A stretch of 64,000 bases of DNA from Thermoleophilum album. Its GTDB lineage: Bacteria > Actinomycetota > Thermoleophilia > Solirubrobacterales > Thermoleophilaceae. Within the stretch, counting starts at the first letter, position 1; each line of letters begins with the position of its first letter. The notes beneath the pieces were generated by a model that saw only the letters and a program-made list of their open reading frames with translations, searched no databases and was not told the DNA's origin. Of the stretch, positions 1 to 9,890 are shown one piece after another. A program made the translations under genes and the position numbers. The DNA lies in assembly GCF_028867705.1 (NCBI RefSeq), contig NZ_CP066171.1:1178001-1242000 (forward strand), read 5' to 3'.

Positions 1-435
1 GAGTACCGCCTCGCCGATGTGGCCGAACGGGGCGTGCCCGAGATCGTGGCCAAGGCAGATCGCCTCGGTGAGATCCTCGTTTAGACCGAGCGCGCGCGCG
101 ACGTTGCGGGCGATACCGCACGTCTCGAGCGTGTGCGTGAGGCGCGTGCGGTAGTGGTCGCCCTCGGGAGCGATGAAGACCTGCGTTTTGTGTTTCAGGC
201 GACGGAACGCTTTCGAGTGGACGATGCGGTCGCGATCGCGCTGGAACGGTGTGCGGTGGGTGGAGTCGGGCTCGGGGCGCAAGCGGCGAGCCGGGTACGA
301 ACGCTGCGCAAGGGGCGAGAGCAAGAGATCCTCGGCACGTTCGATGCGCTCGCGGAAGCGTTCGCCGCGAATCGAGATCTCGCCGCTAGCCGCTGTTGGA
401 GGGTGCTTCTGCAAGTTCACTGGCACCTGTGCCAC
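1..435 (-). CDS. dgt: dGTP triphosphohydrolase-like HD protein (C-terminus outside window)
   Basis: Translating the minus strand from about 435 to the left edge gives an open frame typical of the N-terminus of deoxynucleoside triphosphate triphosphohydrolases: a segment reading [20 protein letters not shown], then [11 protein letters not shown], and the HD metal site [13 protein letters not shown] close to the edge. The family hydrolyses dGTP and related dNTPs to the nucleoside and triphosphate, using metal held by the His-Asp pair. The start is uncertain: GTG codons at 435, 426 and 420 are all possible. It follows recO in the same direction; recO near dgt and dnaG is a usual actinobacterial order, so dnaG may lie just beyond position 1. 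Confidence 0.85.
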   Translation of the reverse strand, partial: MAQVPVNLQKHPPTAASGEISIRGERFRERIERAEDLLLSPLAQRSYPARRLRPEPDSTHRTPFQRDRDRIVHSKAFRRLKHKTQVFIAPEGDHYRTRLTHTLETCGIARNVARALGLNEDLTEAICLGHDLGHAPFGHIGEAVL

Positions 436-505
436 TGCCAGATGATCGCAGCTGGTCGGGCCGGCATCCTCGCGCTGCTCGCGCGGTGCGCCCTCCTCTC
501 CGACG

Positions 506-1246
506 CTAGGCGACCCTCCGCAGCTGGACGTGGGCGTGGTGTTCGACCATCGCCCCTAGGGCACGGTCAACACGGGCGAGCACGTCGGGTGGCGCCTCGG
601 GAGCTTCGCGCAACGGGCGGGCCAGCGCTTGCACGGCGAAGGTGTGCTCGGCAACCCCAAAGGCGAGACCGTGACGGGCGCAGCGCTCGCAGACGATTCC
701 ACCGTCGCCCGGCGAAAAACCAGCGAGCGGAAATGTTCCCGGGCCGTCGCGCAGCGCGCGCCCGCAGCTTGCGCAGTGCGCAAGCTCGGGTGCGAAACCG
801 GCGGCGAGCATCAGCTTGAGCCGAAAGGCGAGAGCGAAGCTGCGGCTGGCACGCTGCGGCTCGCAGTCGAGCAGCGCCAGCGCGTTCGCGAGCAGGTTGT
901 AGGCGGAGCGGTTCGGGTCTGCGGCATCGAGCAGCCGCGCTGTCGCTTCGGCACTCTCGAGCGCGCAGCGCAGGGCTTCGCGGTGCTCGCGCAAGCGTGC
1001 GTGGGCGCACACCGTGTCGACGCTCGAGAGCGTGTAGAGATCGCTGTTGCCCGGGCGCAACACGAGCTGGGCGCGCACCAAAAGCTCGAGCCGACCGGCG
1101 CGCCGTGAGCGCGCTCGGCGCACGCCTTTGGCGATCGCCGCGATCCGCCCGAGCTCGCGCGAGTAAAGGTGCAGGACGCGGTCGGCCTCGCCGTAGCGGA
1201 TCGACCGCACGACGATCGCTTCGCACTGGCAGGGTCGTCGCGCCAC
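506..1246 (-). CDS. recO: DNA repair protein RecO
   Basis: 246 residues, normal for RecO, which binds single-stranded DNA and helps RecR load RecA in gap repair. The N-terminal OB-fold is recognisable ([26 protein letters not shown]), followed by the helical domain with the family's '[20 protein letters not shown]' region. A four-cysteine zinc site is complete (C158, C161, C186, C189). The GTG at 1246 is the first start after the divergent glutaredoxin gene, only 20 bp away, so the two promoters must overlap. dgt follows downstream. Confidence 0.93.
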   Translation of the reverse strand: MARRPCQCEAIVVRSIRYGEADRVLHLYSRELGRIAAIAKGVRRARSRRAGRLELLVRAQLVLRPGNSDLYTLSSVDTVCAHARLREHREALRCALESAEATARLLDAADPNRSAYNLLANALALLDCEPQRASRSFALAFRLKLMLAAGFAPELAHCASCGRALRDGPGTFPLAGFSPGDGGIVCERCARHGLAFGVAEHTFAVQALARPLREAPEAPPDVLARVDRALGAMVEHHAHVQLRRVA

Positions 1247-1251
1247 GCCCC

Positions 1252-1257
1252 TACACT
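1252..1257 (+). promoter_or_regulatory. Putative leaderless -10 box of glutaredoxin gene
   Basis: TACACT lies 9 nt before the ATG at 1267. It fits the TAnnnT-near-start pattern seen at several first genes in this window. No clear -35 is visible. The 20-bp gap to the divergent recO start means this box and the recO promoter share the same DNA. Confidence 0.45.
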
Positions 1258-1266
1258 GTGGCGGCG

Positions 1267-1563
1267 ATGGCGGACGAAACCAGTAGCGGTGCGACCGCCC
1301 GCGGGCAGACCGCGCAGGTCGTCGTGTACACCACCGAGCCGTGCGCGTACTGCGTCCAGGCGAAGCGCCTGCTCGACGCGCGTGGCATTCCCTACACCGA
1401 GGTGAACCTCGCCCGCGATCCGTCCGGTCGCGCCGAGCTCGTCGCCCTGACAGGCCGCTATACGTTCCCTCAAGTCGTCGTCGGTGGACGGTCGGTAGGC
1501 GGTTTCAGCGAGCTGCTCGCAGCCGACCGCGCCGGGCGTTTGCGCGACCTGCTCGCCGCCTGA
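1267..1563 (+). CDS. Glutaredoxin
   Basis: 98 residues with the dithiol redox motif CAYC (C26, C29), the cis-proline motif TFPQVVVGG and the following GGFSEL, all standard for glutaredoxins that reduce disulfides in the cytoplasm. The frame is open further upstream, but ATG 1267 gives a family-length protein and lies behind a TAnnnT box. Its last 94 bp overlap the 3' end of mutM on the other strand. It is the only plus-strand gene in the first 9 kb. It could equally be a mycoredoxin-type protein; the motif does not decide. Confidence 0.88.
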   Translation: MADETSSGATARGQTAQVVVYTTEPCAYCVQAKRLLDARGIPYTEVNLARDPSGRAELVALTGRYTFPQVVVGGRSVGGFSELLAADRAGRLRDLLAA

Positions 1564-2372
1564 CAGCGGCCACAAAAGTAGGTTCCGCGACCGGCGATCC
1601 GTTCTTTGCGCACGGCCGTTCCGCAGCGCGGGCACGGCAACCCTGCACGGCGGTGCACGAGGAACTCGTTCTGGAAGTTGCCGCGCCTCCCGTCGGGGTG
1701 GCGGAAGTCGTCGATCGAGGCACCGCCGTGCTCGATCCCGGCGCGGAGCGCATCGCGAATCCCCGCCACCAGCCGCTCCAGGTCGCGGCGCAGCAGGCGG
1801 CCGGCCGGTCGCGCGGGATGGATGCCGGCCCGGAACAGCGCCTCGTCGGCATAGATGTTCCCGATCCCCGCGACCGTGCGCTGGTCGAGCAGTAGGGCCT
1901 TTACCGGCGCCCGCCGTCGCGCGAACGCCCGTGCGAGCACCGTCGCGTCGAAGGCATTGGAGAGCGGTTCCGGACCGAGGCGGTCGAGCAGCTGGGCGGC
2001 GAGCTCTTCGCCGTCGGCGAAGAGACGCGCGGTGCCGAAGCGCCGGGGATCGCAGAAAGCGACCGCTAGGTCGCGATCGATCGCGAAGCGCGCGCGCTCG
2101 TAAGGTGCGCGCGGCGCGGTCGTCAGAAAGAGATTGCCGGTCATGCGCAGGTGCAGGGCGAGCCAGGCGCCGTCGTCGAGCGCCCACAGCATGTACTTGC
2201 CGCGCCGCTCGACGGAGGTGACGGTGCGGCCGCGCAGCCGCGCGGCGAGCGTGGCGGTCGGCACCGGGGCGCACAGCCGCGGGTCGGACACCGTGACCGC
2301 CGCGAGTGAGCGCCCCTCGAGGTGCGGCCGCAGCTGCCTGCGTAGCGTCTCGACTTCGGGTAGCTCGGGCAC
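1470..2372 (-). CDS. mutM: Formamidopyrimidine-DNA glycosylase (Fpg)
   Basis: 300 residues. The N-terminus MPELPEVETLRRQL carries the catalytic Pro2 and Glu3 of Fpg/MutM, which removes oxidised purines such as 8-oxoguanine and cuts the abasic site. The helix-two-turn-helix (VAGIGNIYADEALFRAGIHP) and the C-terminal zinc finger (CPRCG ... YFCGRCQ) are intact. About 30 Ser/Arg/Pro-rich residues follow the zinc finger, beyond where the family usually ends; this tail is encoded opposite the glutaredoxin C-terminus. The start lies 9 bp after xerD, so it is probably last in the pyrG-nudix-xerD-mutM unit. Confidence 0.95.
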   Translation of the reverse strand: MPELPEVETLRRQLRPHLEGRSLAAVTVSDPRLCAPVPTATLAARLRGRTVTSVERRGKYMLWALDDGAWLALHLRMTGNLFLTTAPRAPYERARFAIDRDLAVAFCDPRRFGTARLFADGEELAAQLLDRLGPEPLSNAFDATVLARAFARRRAPVKALLLDQRTVAGIGNIYADEALFRAGIHPARPAGRLLRRDLERLVAGIRDALRAGIEHGGASIDDFRHPDGRRGNFQNEFLVHRRAGLPCPRCGTAVRKERIAGRGTYFCGRCQAASRSRKRPARSAASSSLKPPTDRPPTTT

Positions 2373-2381
2373 CCTGCTAGC

Positions 2382-3392
2382 TCACCTCGTCTCTTCGTCT
2401 TCTTCCGTAGCGGCGCTCCCAGCGCCCCCCGCAGGGAACGTGGCGCGGGGGTGCGCGCGGAAGTAGTCGTCGCGCAGACGATCGGCCGCGAGGTGGGTGT
2501 AGACCTGCGTCGTGGTGACGTCGGCGTGGCCGAGAAGCTCCTGGACGGTTCGCAGATCGCACCCGCCCGCGAGCAGGTGCGTGGCGAAAGTGTGGCGGAG
2601 CGTGTGGGGACCGAAGCGCCGCTCGAGCCCGGCGGCCCGGGCGTGGCGGCGCACCACGGTCCACACGCCCTGGCGGCCGAGGCGCCGGCCACGGGCGTTC
2701 ACGAAAAGCGCCTGCTCCCCTGCGCGCTTGGCGACCAGCGGCGGGCGGCCGTCGCGCAGCCACGCGGCGAGAGCGGTCTGCGCTGCGCGCCCGACCGGCA
2801 CGAGCCGCTCTTTGCCCCCTTTTCCGCGCACGCGAACGAGCGCCTCGTCGAAGTCGACGTCGCCGATGTCGAGCGCCGAGGCCTCGGAGGCGCGCAACCC
2901 GGACGCGTACAAGAGCTCGAGGAGCGCACGGTCGCGCAACGCGAGCGGGTCGCGCCCGCGGGGGGCGGCGAGCAGCCGCTCGACCTCGTCGCGACGAAGC
3001 GCTGTCGGCAAACGGCGCGGGCGCCGGGGGGCGCGCAGCGCCGCGGTCGGATCGTCGGTGATCAGGTCCTCGGCACGCAGGAAACGGTAGAAGGCACGCA
3101 GCGCCGCCGCCTTTCGGCGCAGCGTCGCGGGTTGCGCCCCGAGCTCGGCAAGAAAGTCCTGCAAGTCGCCCGGCCGCGCATCGAACGCGTGGCGACGGCG
3201 CCGGGCCAGGAAGGCCCCCCACTGCAGCAGGTCGACGCGGTACGACGCCAACGTGTTGTGTGCGAGACCGCGGTCGAACTCGAGGTGCGCGAGGAAGTCG
3301 AGGACCAGCGACTCGTGCCGGGGCCGTTCGCCCGCGGGCGCGTCGCCACCGCCCCGCTCCCTGCGTTCAGCTGCCAGCGAGGAGCTGCTCAC
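2382..3392 (-). CDS. xerD: Tyrosine recombinase XerD
   Basis: 336 residues. An N-terminal SAM-like core-binding domain (about 27-115) is followed by the catalytic domain with the full active site: R167 (in ASGLRASE), K191/K194, H263 and R266 in HTLRHTFATHLL, H289 and the nucleophile Y298 (TTQVYTHL). XerC/D recombinases resolve chromosome dimers at dif. GTG 3392 is chosen because it overlaps the end of the nudix gene by 26 bp and gives family length; the frame stays open further upstream. The place after pyrG and a nudix gene matches xerD in other Actinobacteria, hence XerD rather than XerC. Confidence 0.92.
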   Translation of the reverse strand: MSSSSLAAERRERGGGDAPAGERPRHESLVLDFLAHLEFDRGLAHNTLASYRVDLLQWGAFLARRRRHAFDARPGDLQDFLAELGAQPATLRRKAAALRAFYRFLRAEDLITDDPTAALRAPRRPRRLPTALRRDEVERLLAAPRGRDPLALRDRALLELLYASGLRASEASALDIGDVDFDEALVRVRGKGGKERLVPVGRAAQTALAAWLRDGRPPLVAKRAGEQALFVNARGRRLGRQGVWTVVRRHARAAGLERRFGPHTLRHTFATHLLAGGCDLRTVQELLGHADVTTTQVYTHLAADRLRDDYFRAHPRATFPAGGAGSAATEEDEETR

Positions 3393-3906
3393 GGCGCAGC
3401 CACAACAGCCCGACGAGGCTCTTGGCGTCGACGCACTGGGCAATCGCGGCGTCGAGGTCGTCGAGCGGCCAGGGAACGACTTCGATGCGCTCCTCTTCGT
3501 CGCTCTCGGCTTCGGCGTCGAAGAGCTCGCTGGCGTAGAAGAGGTGGACCTCCTCGTCGGCGAACCCGGGCGACGTGTAGAAGCTCGCGAGCCGCTTCCA
3601 GCGGCGTGCGCCTTTGCCGATCTCCTCCGCGAGCTCGCGCTGGGCGGTGCGCAGCGGGTCGCGGTCGGGCCCATCGAGCTTGCCCGCTGGCAGCTCGAGT
3701 AGCGACTGGGCGCCGACCGCTTCGCGCGGCTGCCGGACCAGATAGATCGTGCCGCCGTCGACCGCGAGCACCGCCACCGCGCCGGGATGGGCGACGACTT
3801 CGCGCTCGACGACCTCGCCGGTGTCGTCGTGCCGGAAGCGGTCGATGCGGACGGTGGCTATCCGCCCGCGCCAGACGACCTCGGAGGCGACGCGCTCGAA
3901 TGCCAC
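3367..3906 (-). CDS. NUDIX hydrolase, ADP-ribose pyrophosphatase type
   Basis: 179 residues with a complete Nudix box (GKLDGPDRDPLRTAQRELAEEIG), preceded by the LLELPAG sequence usual for ADP-ribose pyrophosphatases. These enzymes split ADP-ribose and similar nucleoside diphosphates into AMP and a phosphorylated sugar, with metal held by the RExxEE glutamates. The acidic stretch AEAESDEEERIEVVPW matches the substrate-binding loop region of that subgroup. The ATG is 3 bp after the pyrG stop, and the 3' end overlaps xerD, so translation is probably coupled. The precise substrate is inferred from subfamily only. Confidence 0.9.
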   Translation of the reverse strand: MAFERVASEVVWRGRIATVRIDRFRHDDTGEVVEREVVAHPGAVAVLAVDGGTIYLVRQPREAVGAQSLLELPAGKLDGPDRDPLRTAQRELAEEIGKGARRWKRLASFYTSPGFADEEVHLFYASELFDAEAESDEEERIEVVPWPLDDLDAAIAQCVDAKSLVGLLWLRREQLLAGS

Positions 3907-3909
3907 CGA

Positions 3910-5625
<1,716 letters not shown>

Positions 5626-5632
5626 GTCGCCG

Positions 5633-5638
5633 AGTCTA
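5633..5638 (-). promoter_or_regulatory. Putative leaderless -10 box of pyrG
   Basis: On the minus strand TAGACT is followed by 7 nt and the pyrG GTG at 5625. No Shine-Dalgarno sequence is visible. The same hexamer and the same 7-nt spacing stand before alaS. Confidence 0.5.
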
Positions 5639-5670
5639 GAGCCGGCCCCGGCGGTTCGCCGGGCTGCCAG

Positions 5671-7353
5671 TTAGGCGGCGCGGCGCAGCGCCTGGGCGTG
5701 GTCGCGCGCGCCGCGGTCGCCGGCCTCGGCACCGAGCATCCGGCACAGCTCGCCGACCACCTCTTCGTCCGCGAGCGTCTCGACGTGACTGACCGCACGC
5801 CCGGCTGTCACCTGCTTGCTGACGCGGAAGTGCGCGTCGGCGCGTGCGGCGACCTGGGGTAGGTGCGTGACGCAGAGCACCTGCGCCTGCGTGGCGACGC
5901 GCGCCAGGCGCTCGCCGACCGCGTGGGCTGTGTGACCGCCGACGCCAGCGTCGATCTCGTCGAAGACGACCGTCGGTATCGAACCGACGCCGGCGACCGC
6001 CGCCAACGCCAATGTCACGCGCGCCAGCTCGCCTCCGGAAGCGGCGTCACGCAGTGCCGCGGGCGGCATGCCGGGGTTGGCGGCGAGCGCGAACTCGACC
6101 TCGTCGCTTCCGGTGGGACCAGGTTCGCGCGCGGCGCCGACCCCGACGACGAAGCGCGCCTCGGGCAGAGCGAGTGCGTGGAGCTCGCTCTCGACCGCCG
6201 CCGCGAGCTCGGCGGCACAGGCGGCACGCCGCGCCGACAGCTGCGCGCAGAGCTCTTCGAAGCGACGCTCGCGATCGGCGAGTGCACGTTCGGCCGCCCC
6301 TAGGGACTCGTCTAGGGATTCGAGCTCCTCGAGGCGCCGACGGCAGTGCTCGGCGTGCGCTAGCGCGGCCTCTACCGAGCCACCGTGTTTGCGCAGCACG
6401 CGTTCGTAATCGGCGAGGCGGCTCTCAATCTGCTCGAGGCGAGCAGGATCGCTCTCGATCGCCGACGCATAGCGACGCAGCTCGCCCGCCAGGTCCTGCG
6501 CTTCGATCGCGAGCGCCGTGAAGCGCTCTAGCAAAGCGTCGAGCTCGGGGTCGCTGCCACGCACGGCGGCCGCGAGGTGCTCGGCGGCGCCAGCGAGCTC
6601 GCGCAACCCGACGTTGTCAGCGTCTTCACTGGCGAGCGCACTTGCGCACGCCACGGCCGCCGCTTGCAGCTCGCCGGCGCGGCGCAGGCGCTCGCGCTCG
6701 GTGCGCAGCTGACGCTCCTCTTCCGCGCTCGGCGCCAACTGTTCGATCTCGTCGAGCTCGAAGCGCAACAGGTCGATCTCGCGCGCGCGTGTGGCGGCGC
6801 TTGCGGCGAGCTCGGCGAGACGCTCGCGCGCGGCACGCAGCTCCGCGTACAGCTCGCTCGCCCGCCGGCGCAGCGCCAGATGGTCACGGCCCGCGTAGCG
6901 GTCGAGCAGATCAAGCTGTGCTCGCGGCGCGGCCAAACGGCGGTGCTCGTGCTGGGCGACGAAGGCGATCAGCCGCTCGCCCACCGCGCGCAGCTCGGAC
7001 ACCGGCACCAGCCGACCATTCAGGTACGCGCGCGTGCGACCGTCATCGCCGACGCGGCGGGCGAGGATCAGCTCGCCCTGGTCGGCGAGCGCAGCACGGG
7101 CGCGCTCGAGCACTTCGTCGCCGTCCGCGAGCACCTCGTCGGGCACCGCGAAAGCGGCCTCCACCCATGCTTCCCGGGCACCGCTGCGGACGCAGTCGCG
7201 CCGCGGGCGCACGCCCAACACCAGTTCGAGCCCGTGCAGGAGGATCGACTTGCCGGCGCCGCTCTCGCCCGTCACGACGTTCAGCCCGGGAGCGAGCTCG
7301 AGTTCGGCGCGCTCGACGAGCATCAGGTTCTCGATCCGCAGGAGCGTGATCAC
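5671..7353 (-). CDS. recN: DNA repair protein RecN
   Basis: 560 residues, the usual RecN length. It is an SMC-like ATPase for double-strand break repair: Walker A GESGAGKS near residue 30, a long coiled coil rich in Glu, Arg and Ala (about 160-380), and the C-terminal ATP-binding half with the ABC-type signature ASGGELARVTLALA and Walker B VVFDEIDAGVGG. The GTG at 7353 is chosen because a purine-rich ribosome site (GAGAGGGGGAC) precedes it directly; the frame is open much further upstream but runs through nadK. No LexA box is visible in the 90 bp before it. Confidence 0.96.
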   Translation of the reverse strand: MITLLRIENLMLVERAELELAPGLNVVTGESGAGKSILLHGLELVLGVRPRRDCVRSGAREAWVEAAFAVPDEVLADGDEVLERARAALADQGELILARRVGDDGRTRAYLNGRLVPVSELRAVGERLIAFVAQHEHRRLAAPRAQLDLLDRYAGRDHLALRRRASELYAELRAARERLAELAASAATRAREIDLLRFELDEIEQLAPSAEEERQLRTERERLRRAGELQAAAVACASALASEDADNVGLRELAGAAEHLAAAVRGSDPELDALLERFTALAIEAQDLAGELRRYASAIESDPARLEQIESRLADYERVLRKHGGSVEAALAHAEHCRRRLEELESLDESLGAAERALADRERRFEELCAQLSARRAACAAELAAAVESELHALALPEARFVVGVGAAREPGPTGSDEVEFALAANPGMPPAALRDAASGGELARVTLALAAVAGVGSIPTVVFDEIDAGVGGHTAHAVGERLARVATQAQVLCVTHLPQVAARADAHFRVSKQVTAGRAVSHVETLADEEVVGELCRMLGAEAGDRGARDHAQALRRAA

Positions 7354-7442
7354 GTCCCCCTCTCGTAGCAGCCCGGCCGGACGAATCCGCCCCCTTGCGG
7401 ACGCGAAAAACCCGCGGCAGGAATCGCCGCCGAGGATCAGGC

Positions 7443-8321
7443 TCAGCTCGCCAGCAGCCCGAACTTGCCACGCAGGCGGGCATAGAACGACGCCCCGGGG
7501 AGCTGCGCAAGCAGCGCTTGGGCGCGCTCGTAGCGCAGCGGCAGCCGCTCGTTCGGCTCGAGGGTGCGGACGGTGCGCCCGTCGAGAACGACGTCGACCG
7601 CTTCCTCGCCCGAGCGGTTGACGATCTCGAGCTCGTCTTGCGGAGCGACGACCAGAGCGCGCGCAGTGAGGGTATGCGGCGCGATGAACGACACCACGAA
7701 ACCCTCGACGCCCCAGGCGAGAACGGGTCCGCCGTTGGCGAGGTTGTACCCCGTGGAGCCCGCCGGCGTCGCGACGACGAGCCCGTCGCAACGCACTTCG
7801 CCGAGCTCCTCGCCGGCGACGAAATAGGCGAGCTCGGCGACGCGGCCGCCCGGCTTGCGATGCACCGCGACGTCGTTGACAGCGAGCAGATTGCCCGGCC
7901 CGGCGAGGCGCAGAGCGGGGAGCGCGAGGACATCGAAGCGGCCGGCGAGCAGGCGGTCCAGACCCTCGTCGAGGTCGTCGCCTTCGATCGTGGCTAGAAA
8001 GCCGATCGCGCCAAAGTTGATCGCAAACACAGGCACGCCGCGACCTGCGAACGTGCGGAGCGCGTGCAGGATCGTCCCGTCGCCGCCCAGTGCCACGGCG
8101 ACGTCGCAATCGGCGTCCGGCGCAGCTTCTCTGACCCCGTCGCAACCCGGCTCGAGGCCGTGTTTGCGTAGCTCCTCGGCCGGCAGCTGTACCACTACGC
8201 CGCGCTCGTGCGCAGCCGCGATGAGGCGCCGCAAAGCGGCCGAGGTGCGCTCGGGGTTGCGGCGCGTGAACACGGTCAGCGTCCGTGGGCGGCTGGGCGC
8301 GGCGCCACCAGCGGGGCTCAC
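7443..8321 (-). CDS. nadK: NAD kinase
   Basis: 292 residues. It phosphorylates NAD to NADP. The catalytic GGDG motif (VALGGDGTILHALR) is present, with the NDVAVHR and the ATPAGSTGYNLANGGP segments typical of NadK. GTG 8321 overlaps the tlyA stop in a GTGA junction, which settles the start and implies translational coupling. The upstream-open part of the frame lies over tlyA and is not coding. tlyA-nadK-recN is a conserved actinobacterial order. Confidence 0.95.
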   Translation of the reverse strand: MSPAGGAAPSRPRTLTVFTRRNPERTSAALRRLIAAAHERGVVVQLPAEELRKHGLEPGCDGVREAAPDADCDVAVALGGDGTILHALRTFAGRGVPVFAINFGAIGFLATIEGDDLDEGLDRLLAGRFDVLALPALRLAGPGNLLAVNDVAVHRKPGGRVAELAYFVAGEELGEVRCDGLVVATPAGSTGYNLANGGPVLAWGVEGFVVSFIAPHTLTARALVVAPQDELEIVNRSGEEAVDVVLDGRTVRTLEPNERLPLRYERAQALLAQLPGASFYARLRGKFGLLAS

Positions 8322-9163
8322 CGTCGTCGCACCTCCACGAGGAGCGCCTCCCAGAGGTCCTCGGCCGCCGCTGCCGCACGCTCGCTGGCGCCGTCGTCGA
8401 GGGCCGCGTGACGCCCTCCCTCGGCAAGGTGCACGAAGGTTTCGCGGTTCCCCGACGGTCCGGGCAGACCGCTCGGATAGAAGCCGAGCACAGCGAGCCC
8501 GAGCTCGTCGCGGGCGAAGCGCGCGACAGCGGCGAGCGCGCGCAAACGCGCCGCACGCTCGCGCACGACGCCGCCCGGCGCCTCGCCCGGCCCGAGCTCG
8601 AACTGCGGTTTCACGAGCGCGAAGCAGTCGAATCGGTCGGCTGTGCACGCGATGACCGCAGGCAGGACCTTGCGCAGCGAGATGAACGACACGTCGACAG
8701 CCACGAGGTCCGGGCGGTAGGGAAGCAGTCCCGGCGCAAGCTCACGCGCGTTCGTGCGCTCGAGCAGGGTGACGCGCGGGTCACGGCGCAGCCGCTGGTC
8801 GAGCAGACCGCGGCCGACGTCGACCGCGACGACGTGCGCGGCGCCGCGCTGCAGAAGACAGTCGGTGAAGCCGCCGGTAGCCGACCCCACGTCGAGCGCG
8901 CGGCGCCCAGCCACCTCGGTAGCGCTGGCGGCGAGCGCGTGCTCGAGCTTCTCTCCCCCGCGAGAAACGAAGCGACGGCGGGCGACGACGTCGACGGGCG
9001 TGTCGACCGCTACCTGCTGACCGGGTTTCTCGGCGCGCGCACGTTCGCGGCCCACAAGCACCTCGCCGGCCATCACGGCTGCCGCAGCGCGCGATCGCGA
9101 GGGAAAAAGTCCGCGTTCGCACAGCAGCACGTCGAGCCTCACCTTTCGCTTGGTGCGCGGCAC
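8318..9163 (-). CDS. tlyA: TlyA family rRNA 2'-O-methyltransferase / hemolysin-like protein
   Basis: 281 residues. An N-terminal S4 RNA-binding domain (RLDVLLCERGLFPSRSRAAAAVMAGEVLV) is joined to a FtsJ-like methyltransferase domain (FVSRGGEKLEHAL, then the SAM-binding LDVGSATGGFTDCLLQRGA, then VAVDVSFISLRKVLP and LVKPQFELGP). The family methylates ribose in 16S and 23S rRNA, and in mycobacteria its loss gives capreomycin resistance. The GTG start is 6 nt behind a TAGGCT box, so it is likely leaderless and heads the tlyA-nadK-recN unit. Confidence 0.94.
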   Translation of the reverse strand: MPRTKRKVRLDVLLCERGLFPSRSRAAAAVMAGEVLVGRERARAEKPGQQVAVDTPVDVVARRRFVSRGGEKLEHALAASATEVAGRRALDVGSATGGFTDCLLQRGAAHVVAVDVGRGLLDQRLRRDPRVTLLERTNARELAPGLLPYRPDLVAVDVSFISLRKVLPAVIACTADRFDCFALVKPQFELGPGEAPGGVVRERAARLRALAAVARFARDELGLAVLGFYPSGLPGPSGNRETFVHLAEGGRHAALDDGASERAAAAAEDLWEALLVEVRRR

Positions 9164-9169
9164 GGCGCC

Positions 9170-9175
9170 AGCCTA
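9170..9175 (-). promoter_or_regulatory. Putative leaderless -10 box of tlyA
   Basis: TAGGCT on the minus strand is followed by GGCGCC and the tlyA GTG at 9163. The same hexamer stands 7 nt before the gloB-like gene at 54718. Confidence 0.45.
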
Positions 9176-9264
9176 TCCGTGCCTCGAGCGGAGCTCGCGC
9201 CGAGTCTGAGCCGGCCAAAGCCGAGCCGGCGCCACCCCGCACCGGTGTGGCACCCGCTCACCAA

Positions 9265-9282
9265 GTGTGAGCAAGTTCACAC
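9265..9282. promoter_or_regulatory. CRP-like operator, GTGTGA-N6-TCACAC
   Basis: A perfect inverted repeat: GTGTGA, six bases (gcaagt), TCACAC. This equals the classical cAMP receptor protein half-sites (TGTGA-N6-TCACA), also used by actinobacterial CRP/GlxR proteins. Its centre (9273.5) would be -41.5 if transcription starts at 9315, which is where the TACCTT box at 9303 predicts. It could also affect tlyA, whose start is about 100 bp away on the other strand. Confidence 0.6.
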
Positions 9283-9302
9283 ATCGCCTCTCGTGTCTCA
9301 CC

Positions 9303-9308
9303 TACCTT
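9303..9308 (+). promoter_or_regulatory. Putative -10 box of the small membrane protein gene
   Basis: TACCTT fits the TAnnnT pattern and lies 10 nt before the ATG at 9319, giving a very short or absent leader. The expected -35 position is covered by the CRP-like palindrome, as in activator-dependent promoters. Confidence 0.4.
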
Positions 9309-9318
9309 CCCGGTAGCG

Positions 9319-9678
9319 ATGACGAGCGCAGCGAGCAACAGCCTAGGTTTCCGCGCCGCAGCGTTGTTCGTGAGCGGTACCGCGCTTGTGGTACTGCCGC
9401 TCGTGCTCGGTCTTGGCGCCGCCGCTGCGGTGACCGGCGCCGTGGCGGGCGCGATCGCTGTCGCGCTCGGCGGCAGCGGCGCCGAAGCGGGCCGCGGTGG
9501 CCTCTCGCTGCGGGCTCAGGCTGCCTACGACCGCGGTCTTGCGCTCGGGCTCGCGGCCGCTGCGCTCGCCTTCGCTACGAGCGGCGCGCTCGGTCCGGCC
9601 GCGCTGTTTGCGGTGGCCGCGATCGTCGCCGCGATCGTCCACTGGCGCACTCGCTACAGCGCTGCGCCGAGCGGCTGA
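9319..9678 (+). CDS. Small integral membrane protein, function unknown
   Basis: 119 residues, very rich in Ala, Gly, Val and Leu, with about four hydrophobic segments (roughly 10-27, 29-48, 73-90 and 93-109) joined by short loops, and a basic C-terminal tail (HWRTRYSAAPSG). No family motif is recognisable. It is transcribed divergently from tlyA, behind a CRP-like site and a TAnnnT box, so it may respond to carbon or cAMP-type signals; that is inference. It may be related to the small SPW-type membrane proteins, but I cannot confirm this. Confidence 0.7.
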   Translation: MTSAASNSLGFRAAALFVSGTALVVLPLVLGLGAAAAVTGAVAGAIAVALGGSGAEAGRGGLSLRAQAAYDRGLALGLAAAALAFATSGALGPAALFAVAAIVAAIVHWRTRYSAAPSG

Positions 9679-9754
9679 CGGTAATCGCCGCCCGAAAAAG
9701 AAAAGCTTCCTCCAACCGCTCGAAAAACCGCATCACTCCTCCCTCAGGCCACGG

Positions 9755-9770
9755 CCCCGCTAACGCGGGG
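9755..9770. terminator. Possible terminator hairpin after the membrane protein gene
   Basis: CCCCGC-taac-GCGGGG forms a perfect 6-bp stem between two convergent genes. Short T runs follow on the plus strand (9780-9783 and 9792-9798) but not directly after the stem, so efficient intrinsic termination is uncertain. The surrounding 9690-9800 stretch has several A and T runs unusual for this DNA. Confidence 0.35.
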
Positions 9771-9890
9771 TCGTCGCCGTTTTCGAGCCCGTTTTTTTCC
9801 CGGTCGACGCAGCCCCTCCACGGCAGGCAACCGCAGCCGCGTGGAGACTCGGCGTCCGGATATCCGACCCTGGACGTAACGAGCGCGACT

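Noticed and set aside
7354-7442. Possible SOS box before recN
   Set aside because: RecN is often LexA-controlled, but no GAAC-N4-GTTC is found in this gap or directly before tlyA.
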